The notes under the pieces were generated by a model. That model worked only from the letters and a program-made list of their open reading frames with translations, searched no databases and had not been told where the DNA came from. Below, piece by piece: positions 18,028 to 26,907 of a stretch of 64,000 bases of DNA. The position numbers and the translations under genes are program-made. The stretch lies in NCBI GenBank assembly GCA_963812775.1, contig CAWEWH010000005.1, positions 434,001 to 498,000 on the forward strand. Reading direction: 5' to 3'. This DNA is from CAWEWH01 sp963812775. Lineage in GTDB: Bacteria; Pseudomonadota; Alphaproteobacteria; Rhizobiales; Beijerinckiaceae. Position 1 is the stretch's first letter; each line of letters begins with the position of its first letter.

Positions 18028-18072
18028 GGAGAGAGCGACCGCCGGCGCTTGCCGCCGTCGCGCCGCTGCGGC

Positions 18073-18618
18073 ATGAGCCGATCCATGACGTCCCTGATCC
18101 GCCCCTCCATCGACGCCGATCTCCCGGCCATCACGGCCATCTATGCCCACGCGGTGATCCACGGCACCGCCTCCTTCGAGACCGAGCCGCCCGACGAGGC
18201 CGAGATGCGCCGACGCCGCGAGACGCTGGTCAGGGCCGGCTATCCCTATCTCGTGGCCGAGATCGACGGCGCGGTGGCGGGCTACGCCTATGCGGGCCCC
18301 TATCGGCCGCGGCCCGCCTATCGCAACTCGGTCGAGGATTCGGTCTACGTCGATCCCGCCCGCCAGGCGTCCGGCGTCGGCCGCGCCCTGGTGACGGCCC
18401 TGATCGCGGCCTGCGAGGAACGCGGCTTTCGCCAGATGGTGGCGGTGATCGGCGATTCCGCCTCGCTCGGCTCGATCCGCCTGCACGCATCGCTCGGCTT
18501 CGCGCCGGTCGGCGTCCTCAAGTCGATCGGCTTCAAGCATGGGCGTTGGCTGGACAGCGTCTTGATGCAGCGCCCGCTTGGCGAGGGCGATCGGACGATG
18601 CCGGGATCGAACGTCTAG
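18073..18618 (+). CDS. GNAT family N-acetyltransferase (phosphinothricin acetyltransferase-like)
   Basis: The 181-residue protein has the order of blocks seen in Pat/Bar/YncA-type acetyltransferases: IRPSIDADLPAITAIYAHAV, TASFETEPPDEAEM, YAYAGPYRPRPAYRNSVEDSVYVDP, the acetyl-CoA loop RQASGVGRAL, and GFKHGRWLDSVLMQRPL at the end. Family members acetylate phosphinothricin, methionine sulfoximine or related amino acid analogues. The ATG at 18073 precedes a second possible ATG four codons on (MTSLIRPS), which is equally plausible. Confidence 0.9.
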   Translation: MSRSMTSLIRPSIDADLPAITAIYAHAVIHGTASFETEPPDEAEMRRRRETLVRAGYPYLVAEIDGAVAGYAYAGPYRPRPAYRNSVEDSVYVDPARQASGVGRALVTALIAACEERGFRQMVAVIGDSASLGSIRLHASLGFAPVGVLKSIGFKHGRWLDSVLMQRPLGEGDRTMPGSNV

Positions 18619-18651
18619 AGCGTGTCGTCGGCGCGCATCGGGCTGCTTGAT

Positions 18652-18840
18652 CCCTCCCCTCAAGGGGAGGGTGGCGCGCCGCATCCGATGTCGGGCTTGC
18701 CCGATATCGGCAATATGATGCGCAAGTCGGGTAGACCCGACTTGCGTCGGCGCGACGGGTGGGGTCGCGAATGTCCGACCAAATGCGACCCCCTCCGGCC
18801 GCGCGCTAGCGCGCGGCCACCTCCCCCTAGAGGGGGAGGA
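18652..18840. repeat. Cluster of nested palindromes (CCCTCCCCT type)
   Basis: Between the GNAT and DUF2794 genes lie CCCTCCCCTCAAGGGGAGGG, GCAAGTCGGGTAGACCCGACTTGC-type arms at 18722-18745, a GCGCGCTAGCGCGC palindrome and CTCCCCCTAGAGGGGGAG. The outer arms match the repeat at 14301-14446. Confidence 0.7.
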
Positions 18841-18878
18841 TCAGCACGTCAGGCGACTTGATCTAGGGACATCCCACG

Positions 18879-19268
18879 CTACACGACCACGCGCAGCGGC
18901 TTCTCCAGGGCCTTGAGCACGCGCGGCAGCTCCTGCCCGCGCTTCAGCACCGCGCCGGTGCCGGTCACCACCGCATAGGCGCCTTGGCGGCGCGCCAAAG
19001 CCGGAATTTTCTCGATCTTGAAGAGCGCCCGCTCGGAGCTGTGCCGGAAGACCGAGAACACCGCTTTGTCGCGCAGGAAGTCGATGGCGTAGTCGCGCCA
19101 TTCGCCGGCCGCCACCATGCGGCCATAGAGGTTGAGAATCTGCCGGAGCTCGAGACGGTCGAAGGAGACTTGCAAGGTGGCCTTTGAGCGATGTGGCCAG
19201 GGAACGACACGGTCGCTGCCGCGCTCCCCGGCGAGCCGTTGCGGCTCTGCGACGTCACCCTCGCTCAT
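18879..19268 (-). CDS. DUF2794 family protein
   Basis: The 129-residue protein carries the conserved core FDRLELRQILNLYGRMVA then GEWRDYAIDFLRDKAVFSVFR, characteristic of DUF2794, a small alphaproteobacterial family of unknown function. No signal peptide or membrane segment is seen. ATG 19268 (MSEGDVAEP) is taken as the start; an in-frame ATG at 19313 (MGLQRADD) would add 15 residues. It is transcribed away from the candidate small RNA region. Confidence 0.85.
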   Translation of the reverse strand: MSEGDVAEPQRLAGERGSDRVVPWPHRSKATLQVSFDRLELRQILNLYGRMVAAGEWRDYAIDFLRDKAVFSVFRHSSERALFKIEKIPALARRQGAYAVVTGTGAVLKRGQELPRVLKALEKPLRVVV

Positions 19269-19384
19269 GGCGCCTCCATTACCGGAAATGTCATCGGCCC
19301 GTTGCAAACCCATGATGGGCCGGGGGGCGGCCCGACGCAAGTTGGCGTAGCGTCCGCCTGCGACAAATGCGGCATCACATTTTC

Positions 19385-19596
19385 GCCCTAAACGCGCCCT
19401 TGCCCGGCCGCACTGGCCCCCCACAAGGGCGGCTGTTGCCTCAGGCCCGGCTGTCTGTCGCCTCGGACACGTCAGCCCCCCAGCCCCCCGCGGTGTGGAC
19501 AGTCGGGCCTATTTCCTCTCCTGATGATCGGAGCGAGCGATTCGAGGCCATTGATTTCGAGGCAGCGCCGAGGGCCGGTTTCCGGCCCTTTTTTGT
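19385..19596 (+). ncRNA. Candidate structured small RNA ending in a strong terminator
   Basis: This noncoding stretch contains a CGCCCTTG/CAAGGGCG stem (19393-19400 with 19424-19431), then a 12-bp stem GGCCCGGCTGTC / GACAGTCGGGCC with one G-U pair (19444-19455 with 19498-19509). The loop of the second stem holds two CCCCCC runs. A terminator with a U tract follows. No conserved protein is apparent on either strand. C-rich loops that can pair with ribosome-binding sites are common in alphaproteobacterial small RNAs. The 5' end and promoter are not clear, and I could not match it to a named RNA family. Confidence 0.35.
19572..19595 (+). terminator. Rho-independent terminator with no obvious upstream gene
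   Basis: AGGGCCGG-TTT-CCGGCCCT followed by a T run (19590-19595). It is oriented on the plus strand, where no protein gene precedes it, which is the main reason for proposing an RNA gene here. Confidence 0.85.
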
Positions 19597-19631
19597 TGCG
19601 TGATTCTCCTGTTGCGTGATTGTCCCAGGCG

Positions 19632-20277
19632 CTATCGCGCCTGGCCGTGATAGGCGTCGTTGGGCCGCATGTCGACGGCCGAGGCCATGCGGTTCGACAT
19701 GTTGAAGAACGCCGCCACCGCCGCGATGTCCCAGATGTCGCGCTCGCCAAACCCGGCCTCCCGCAGACGCGCGCGATCCTCCTCCTCCACCGCTGCCGGG
19801 CTCTCGCTCAACTTCGCGGCGAAGTCGAGCATGGCGCGATGGCGCGGCGTGAGGTCGGCGGCGCGGTAGTTCATCGCCATCAGTTCGCCGAGTTGCGGAT
19901 CGCCCGACAGCTGCCTGACCGCCGCGCCGTGGGCGGCGAGACAATAGAAGCAACGGTTCACGCTCGACACCACGACCGCGATCATCTCGCGCTCGAGCTT
20001 GCTGAGGCCGGACGGCGCCAGCATCAGGTCGTTGTAGAAGGCCACGAAGGCTTCGAGCTTGGCGTTGTCGAACGCATAGGCGGTGAGCACGTTCGGCACG
20101 AAGCCGATCTTCTCCAGGCACTTGTCGAAGTAGGCCGCCATGGCGGGCGACAGCTTCGCCGGCCGGCAGGTCGAGCGCCGTCACCGTCTTGTCACTTTCC
20201 TGGCGGCGCGGCGCCTCGCCGGCCGCCGGCCTGCCGTCGGGTGCGGGCTTGCGTTTCACCTGGGCGATCTTGGCCAT
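19632..20277 (-). CDS. AhpD-like / carboxymuconolactone decarboxylase family peroxidase-related protein, frameshifted
   Basis: The C-terminal two thirds contain the AhpD-type redox motif CFYCLAAH (CxxC then His) after LEREMIAVVVSSVN, and the helical DFAAKLSESPAAV region of peroxidase-related CMD proteins. The N-terminus (MAKIAQVKRKPAPDG to TALDLPA) is in another frame; removing one base near 20161 in the GCCGGCG run joins LPAxKLSPAMAAYFDKCLEKIG. Such proteins reduce alkyl hydroperoxides or serve as thiol relays. The upstream region carries dispersed repeats. Confidence 0.85.
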
Positions 20278-20355
20278 CGGGCGCCTCCGTAAAACATTTG
20301 ACGCGCAGCAGTGGTATCGTTGCATGGCGCGGCGGTCTATGCGAACGCTGGGTTG

Positions 20356-20455
20356 CTAGAGCACGATCCGTTTCGTTCGAAGCGGCTGCGTGCTCTATGC
20401 AGTTGATCTTATGCAGGATCTTGTCCGAAAACCGCACACACTTTTGGGATCATGC
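20356..20455. repeat. REP-type intergenic repeats, including inverted copy 2
   Basis: TAGAGCAC...GTGCTCTA arms at 20357-20398 form one hairpin. The block at 20413-20455 is the reverse complement, with few changes, of the repeat at 12724-12769 (both contain the CGAAAACCGC/GCGGTTTTCG and GGGATCATGC/GCATGATCCC ends). It lies between the AhpD-like gene and the glutamate dehydrogenase gene. Confidence 0.75.
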
Positions 20456-20483
20456 ATGAGGCGCGAATGCATGGGAGGCCGCC

Positions 20484-23400
20484 ATGGCGCTCGCCGAGAC
20501 TGAGCCGTCGCTTGTCGCCCGCGCGAGAAGCTCGATCGCCGAGCGCGACCAACAGATCCCCAACGATTTCGCCGGCGTGTTGCTCGGCCGTACAGCCGAG
20601 GAGGACCTGAAGGCCTATACGCCCGAGGCGCTGGCCCGCATTGCCATCGCGTCCTGGAAGCATCTCTCCGGCCCGCGCCAAGCTGGCCGCTTCGACGTGC
20701 GCCTCACCGACTTCGATGTCGACCGCAACGGCCATCGCCGCGAGATCACGGTCATCGAGGCGATCAACGACAACATGCCGTTCCTGCTCAACTCCACCCT
20801 CGCCGAGCTGGTCGATCAGGGCTTCGATCCCGTGCTCGTCGCCCATCCCATCGTCACCGTTGAGCGCGATGCCGCGGGCACGTTGCGCCGTTTCCTCGGC
20901 GAAAGCCGTGGCAGCCCCAATGGCGGGGCGACGCGCGAAAGCCTCATCCACATCCATATGGAGCGCATCGACGACCGGGCCGCCCGCACACGCCTCGTGC
21001 AGGGGCTGGAGCGCGTCTACACCGACGTGCAGCGCGCCGTCGTCGATTTCAAGCCGATGCGCATGCGCATCGCCGAGGCGATCGAGGACTACAAGATCAG
21101 CCCGCCGCCGCTGCCGGCCGACGAGGTGTCGGAAGCCATCGCCTTCCTCGAATGGATCGTCGCCGACAATTTCACCATCCTGGGGGCGCGCACCTACCGC
21201 TTCGTCGCCGGCGACACCGCCGACCCCATCGAGGGGACGGGGCTCGGCATCCTGCGCGATCCGACCGTCAAGGTCCTGCGCCGCGGCAAAGACCTCGTCA
21301 CCATGACGCCGGAGGTGCGCGAGTTCCTGGGCAAGCCTGTGGCGCTCATCATCACCAAGGCCAACGTCAAGTCGCGCGTCCATCGCCGCGCCCATCTCGA
21401 CTATATCGGGGTCAAGCTGTTCGGCGACGGCGGTGTGCTCGAAGGCGAGCTGCGCATCGTCGGCCTGTTCACGTCCAACGTCTATACCGGCTCGGCCGCC
21501 TCCATCCCGTATGTGCGCCACAAGGTCGAGAAGGTGGTGACGCGCGCCGCCTTCGACGCCGCGAGCTATTCCGGGCGCGCCCTGCTGCACGTCCTCGACA
21601 GCTATCCGCGCGACGAGCTCTTCCAGATCGACGTCGATGCCCTCTACCGCATGGCCATCGACATCCTGCAGCTCACCGAGCGGCCCCGCGTCCGGGCGCT
21701 GGCCCGCGTCGACGAGTTCGACCGCTTCGTCTCGGTTCTGGTCTACATCCCCAAGGACCGCTACGACACCAGCGTGCGCCGCAGGGTCGGCGAGTTCCTG
21801 GCGAGCATCTACAAGGGCCGCGTCTCCGCCGCCTATCCGTCCTATCCAGAAGGGCCGCTGGCCCGCACGCATTACATCATCGGCCGCGACGAGGGCGCCA
21901 CCCCGGTCATCGACGCCGAGACGCTCGAGAACGGCATCCTCGCCATCGTGCGCACCTGGGCCGACGCCCTGAAGGGCGCCCTCGACGAAACGATCGGCGG
22001 CGCCAAGGCGCGCACGCTCACCGCTCGCTACGGCGAGGCCTTCTCGGCCGCCTATCGCGAAGCCTTCGACGCAACCGCCGCACTGAGAGACGTTGGCACC
22101 ATCGAGGGCTTGACGGCCGAGCGCCCGCGCGCCGTCGATTTCTATCGCCGCAGCGCCGATCCGCAAGCCCGCGCCAACCTCAAGGTCTTCGCTCGCGGCC
22201 AGCCCATGCCGCTCTCCGAGCGCGTGCCGCTCTTGGAGAATTTCGGCTTCCGGGTCGTCAACGAACGCACCTATCGGGTGGCGCCGGCCAATACCGACGA
22301 CGCCGAGCGGGTGTGGCTGCACGACATGACGCTGGAACGCGGTTCCGAAGCCGCCATCGACATCTCGCAGTGCGAGTCGCTGCTGGAGCCCGCGCTGATG
22401 GCGCTGTTTTCGGGCGAGGCGGAATCCGACCGCTTCAACATGCTGGTGCTCGAGGCCGACGTGGCCTGGCGCGACGCGGCGCTGCTGCGCGCCTTCGGCC
22501 GCTACCTGCGCCAGATTCTCGTGCCCTACAGCCAGGACTACCTGGCCCGCACGCTGGCGCGCTATCCGGCCATCGTCGGCAAGCTCGTCAGCCTCTTCCA
22601 GGCCCGCTTCGACCCGACAGGCGACCGCACGGCGAACGCCAGCCGCGAGACCTGGGCGCGTGGCGAGATCGAGCGGCAGCTCGCCAAGGTCGAGAGTCTC
22701 GACGATGACCGCATCCTGCGCCGCTTCGCGCGGCTCATCGACGCCGCGGTCCGCACCAATTTCTACCAGACCAATCCCGACGGCAGCCTGCGCGAGACCA
22801 TCGCCTTCAAGGTCGAATGCGCCAAGGTCGACGGCATGCCGAAGCCGCAGCCGCTCTACGAGATTTTCGTCTATTCGCCGCGCGTCGAGGGCCTGCATCT
22901 GCGCTTCGGCAAGGTGGCGCGCGGCGGGCTGCGCTGGTCCGACCGGCCGCAGGACTTCCGCACCGAGATCCTCGGGCTGGTGAAGGCCCAGCAGGTGAAG
23001 AACGCCGTCATCGTGCCGGTCGGCGCCAAGGGTGGCTTCGTGCCCAAGAAGCTGCCGCCGCCCACCGAGCGGCAGGCCTGGCTCGACGAGGGCGTCGCCA
23101 CCTACAAGATTTTCGTCTCGAGCCTGCTCGATCTCACCGACAATATCGACGGCACGGCGATCGTGCCGCCGCCCAACACGGTTCGCCATGACGGCGACGA
23201 CCCCTATCTCGTGGTGGCGGCCGACAAGGGCACGGCGACCTTCTCGGACATCGCCAACCAGCTTTCGCTCGAGCATCACCACTGGCTCGGCGACGCCTTC
23301 GCGTCGGGCGGCTCGCAAGGCTACGACCACAAGAAGATGGGCATCACGGCGCGCGGCGCCTTCGAGGCTGTGAGGCGCCACTTCCGCGAGCTCGACATCA

Positions 23401-25308
23401 ACATCGACACCCAGTCCGTCAACGCCGTCGGCGTCGGCGACATGTCGGGCGACGTGTTCGGCAACGGCATGCTGCTGTCGCGCCCCATGAGGCTCGTGGC
23501 GGCCTTCGACCACCGCGACATTTTCCTCGACCCGACGCCCGACCCGGACGCCTCCCATGGCGAGCGCCAGCGGCTGTTCAACTTGCCGCGTTCGAGCTGG
23601 CAGGATTACGACCGCAAGCTCATCTCGCAGGGCGGCGGCGTCTTCCCGCGCGCGGCCAAATCGATCCCGCTGACGCCGCCGGTCCAGGAGGCGCTTGGCC
23701 TCAAGGCGAGCGAGGCGACACCGCAGGAGATCATGACCGCCATCCTCAAGGCGCCGGTCGATCTTCTGTTTTTCGGCGGCATCGGCACCTACGTGCGTGG
23801 CAGCGACGAGACCGACCTGCAGGTCGGCGACCGCGCCAACGATCCGATCCGGGTTACAGGAACGGACTTGCGCGCGAGAGTGGTGGGCGAAGGCGCCAAT
23901 CTCGGCATGACCCAGAAGGGCCGCATCGAGGCGGCACGGCGCGGCGTCAGGCTCAACACCGATGCCATCGACAATTCGGCCGGCGTCAACACCTCCGACG
24001 TCGAGGTCAACATCAAGATCGCGCTCACCACGCCCGAGCGCGACGGCCGCCTCGACGCCGCTTCGCGCGGCGCTTTCCTGGCCGAGATGACCGACGAGGT
24101 CGCCGCCCTGGTGCTGCGCAACAATTACCTGCAGACGCTGGCCATGTCGCTGACCGAGCGGCGCGGCGTCGCCGACGTGGGCTTCTCCATGCGCCTCATG
24201 CAGACGCTGGAGGCGGAAGGCCGGCTCGATCGCTCCATCGAGTTCCTGCCGGACGACTTGGACCTGGCGGCGCGCGAGCGGCGCGGCGAGGGCCTGACGC
24301 GGCCGGAGATCGCCGTGCTGCTCGCCTACGCCAAGCTCGCCCTGCACGACGCGCTGTTGGCGAGCCGCGTCCCCGACGCGCCGTATCTGGCGCGCGAGCT
24401 CGAGCGCTATTTCCCGGCGCAGATGCGCATGCGCTTCCCCGACGCCATCGAGAGCCATCGGCTGCGGCGCGAGATCATCTCCACGCAGCTTGCCAACGCC
24501 ATCATCAATCGCGGCGGCCCGACCGTCGTCACGCGCTTCAGCGACCAGACCGGCGCCGATGCGCCAACCATCGCGGCCGCCTACGCGGCGGTGCGTGATA
24601 GTTTCAAGCTCGTCGATCTTCAATGCCGCCATCGATGCGCTCGACGGCAAGGTCAAGGGCAAGCCGCAGCTCGGCCTCTATGGCGACGTGCAGGACCTGC
24701 TGCTCGGGCGCATCACTTGGTTCATCCGCAACGTCGACCTCAAGGCCGCCCCCCTCGACGGCATTGTCGCCACCTATGGCGGCGGCATCGCGGCCATCGC
24801 CGGTGCCCTCGACAGCATCCTTCCGGCCGACGAGAAGGCGGCGCTGGAGGCGCGCGTCGTCAATCTCTGCATGCTGGGCGTGCCGGACGAGCTTGCCCAC
24901 CGCGTCGCGTCCCTGGCGACCTTGGTGACGGCGCCCGATATCGTGCTTGTGGCGCAGTCGACCGGCACGCCGGTCACCGACGTGGCGAGCCTGCACTTCG
25001 CGGTCGGCGGCGTCTTCAAGCTCGGCGCGCTGGCGCGGGCCGGCCGCGACATCGTGGTGGCCGACTATTATGACCGTCTCGCCCTCGACCGCGCCATCGA
25101 CGGCATCGCGGCCGCGCATCGCCGCCTGACCGCCGAGATCATCGCCTCGGGCGCGACCGGCCCGGACTCCGTCGGTCGCTGGGTCGAGAAGCGCGGCAGC
25201 GACATCACCCGTATCCGCGACGCCGTCGACGGCATCGCCGCGTCTGGACTGACCCTGTCGAAGCTCACCGTCGCCGCGAGCCTGCTCGGAGATCTCGCGC
25301 GCACATGA
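20484..25308 (+). CDS. NAD-dependent glutamate dehydrogenase (large, GDH-180 type), frameshifted
   Basis: About 1,607 residues, the usual size of the bacterial 180-kDa NAD-GDH class. The N-terminal half holds ACT-like regulatory segments. The catalytic part carries RGGLRWSDRPQDFRTEILGL and the glycine-rich VPVGAKGGF near residue 812-850, then the DMSGDVFGNGML and FGGIGTYVR blocks, and a helical C-terminal domain. It oxidatively deaminates glutamate to 2-oxoglutarate and ammonium. One +1 shift near 24618 (GATCTTCAAT) separates the last 230 residues; removing one T restores LVDLNAAIDALDGKVKG. The stop overlaps the next ATG by four bases (ATGA). Confidence 0.94.
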
Positions 25309-26708
25309 GCGCCGCGAGCCAAGGCTATCCGCCACGGCGCGCCGTTGTGTCGTGGATTTTCTTCGACTGGGCGGCGCAGCCCTTCTTCACCCTCGTCACC
25401 ACCTTCGTGTTCGCGCCCTATTTCGTGTCCGCCGTGGCGAGCGATGCGGCGCGCGGCCAGGCGCTATGGGGCTATGCAACCGGCGCGGCCGGCTTTCTCA
25501 TCGCCTTGACGTCGCCGATGCTTGGCGCCGTGGCCGACGCCGCCGGCCCCAAGAAGCCATGGATCGCCGCCTTCGGGGCTCTCCTCGTGGTCGGCTGCGC
25601 GGGCCTGTGGTTCTCGGCGCCCGGCGCCGCCCACGCGGTGGCCATCGGGCTTGGTGCCTACATGCTGGCCACCATCGGGGCGGAATTCGCCACGGTGTTC
25701 AACAATTCGATGATGCCGCGACTCGTGCCGCCGGAGCGCCTGGGGCGTCTCTCCGGCACCGGCTGGGCGACCGGCTATGCCGGCGGCCTCGTGGCGCTCG
25801 CCGTGACGCTTCTCTTCCTGGCCGCCGACCCGCGGACGGGGCGCACGCTGATCGGCGTGCTGCCGGCCTTCGGGCTCGACGCCGCGGCCCGCGAGGGCGA
25901 CCGCTTCGTCGGGCCGCTCTCGGCGCTGTGGTTCGTCGTCTTCGTGACGCCCATGTTCCTGCTGACGCCCGATGCGCCGCGCAGCCTCAAGCCACTGCGC
26001 GAGGCGGCCCGCGACGGCCTCGCGTCGCTCATGACGACACTCCGCCAGGCACGCCGGCACAAGACCGTGGTGCGCTTTCTTCTCGCCAACATGATCTACC
26101 AGGACGGTCTCGTGGCGCTGTTCGCGTTCGGCGGCATCTACGGGGCCGGCGTGTTCGGCTGGCAGTCCATCCAGCTCGGCATCTTCGGCATCCTGTTGAC
26201 CATCGCGGGAACGTTCGGCGCCGTCATGGGTGGCCGGCTCGACGACCGCATCGGCGGCAAGGCCGTGGTGCTCGGCTCGCTCGCGGTGTTCCTCTTTTGC
26301 TGCCTCGGCATCGTGTCGCTGGCGCCCGACCGCGTGCTTTTCTTCTTTCCCGTCGCGCCGGGCGCAAAGGGCGGCATCTTCTCGACCCTGCCGGAGCAGA
26401 TCTATCTCGGCTTCGGGTTGCTCATCGGCCTCGTGGCCGGGCCCATGCAGGCGGCCTCGCGCAGCCTGCTCGTGCGGCTTGCGCCGCCCGACAATGTCGG
26501 CCAGTTCTTCGGCCTGTTCGCGCTGTCGGGCAAGGCCACGTCGTTCGTGGCGCCGCTGCTCGTCGCACTCGCCACGGACATCAGCGGCCGCCAGGATGCC
26601 GCCGTCGTCGTGCTGATTGTCTTCTTCACGGCCGGCGCCCTCGCCCTCGCGGGGGTCGATGTGAAACGCCCGGCCGTTCAATCGACAGCGGCGCCGCTCG
26701 TGCGCTGA
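25305..26708 (+). CDS. MFS transporter, UMF1 family
   Basis: The 467-residue protein has about twelve transmembrane segments. Its opening WIFFDWAAQPFFTLVTTFVFAPYFVSAVA is diagnostic of the UMF1 family (related to yeast Atg22), and FATVFNNSMMPRLVPPERLGRLSGTGWATGYAGG is also characteristic. The substrate is unknown; amino acid efflux is the best guess from the eukaryotic relative. It is translationally coupled to glutamate dehydrogenase by a four-base overlap, hinting at a link with amino acid catabolism. The TGA stop abuts the compound repeat. Confidence 0.92.
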   Translation: MSAASQGYPPRRAVVSWIFFDWAAQPFFTLVTTFVFAPYFVSAVASDAARGQALWGYATGAAGFLIALTSPMLGAVADAAGPKKPWIAAFGALLVVGCAGLWFSAPGAAHAVAIGLGAYMLATIGAEFATVFNNSMMPRLVPPERLGRLSGTGWATGYAGGLVALAVTLLFLAADPRTGRTLIGVLPAFGLDAAAREGDRFVGPLSALWFVVFVTPMFLLTPDAPRSLKPLREAARDGLASLMTTLRQARRHKTVVRFLLANMIYQDGLVALFAFGGIYGAGVFGWQSIQLGIFGILLTIAGTFGAVMGGRLDDRIGGKAVVLGSLAVFLFCCLGIVSLAPDRVLFFFPVAPGAKGGIFSTLPEQIYLGFGLLIGLVAGPMQAASRSLLVRLAPPDNVGQFFGLFALSGKATSFVAPLLVALATDISGRQDAAVVVLIVFFTAGALALAGVDVKRPAVQSTAAPLVR

Positions 26709-26905
26709 ATTTGAAGTTCGCCAGCGAATTTCGGAATCGCCACACTAGTGTGCTGAATTTGAAGTTCGCTACGTTGCTGGGATCACGAACCGAGCGAACT
26801 TCAAATTCAATAAGCACACTAGAATCAATTTTTTCTAGTGTGGCTTATGATTCCGAAATTCGCTCCGAGGCTTCCATCGATATGAGGCGAATTTCGGAAT
26901 CGCCA
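26707..26905. repeat. Compound palindromic element, copy 2, with an extra partial copy
   Basis: Full module in orientation opposite to 3309-3467: B arms at 26755-26769 and 26794-26808, a linker with AGCACACTAGA/TCTAGTGTGGCT arms around a T-rich loop, and A arms at 26849-26864 and 26886-26901. A fused half-B/half-A copy lies at 26707-26738. It fills the whole gap between the convergent MFS and purH genes and reaches both stop codons. The short motif CACACTAG recurs at the module joints. Confidence 0.85.
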
Positions 26906-26907
26906 CA

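Noticed and set aside
19367..19603. Possible 78-codon protein in the small-RNA region
   Set aside because: It lacks a ribosome-binding site and any conserved pattern, and its 3' end runs through the terminator.
20409..24662. Minus-strand open frame of about 1,400 codons opposite the glutamate dehydrogenase gene
   Set aside because: It is a GC-driven antisense shadow of a well-conserved gene; its translation is low-complexity Ala/Arg/Asp/Val/Gly with no domain.
3309..26905. The compound repeat as ends of a composite transposon spanning 3.3-26.9 kb
   Set aside because: The copies are inverted, but the enclosed genes are ordinary core genes of this order, with no transposase and no change in base composition.
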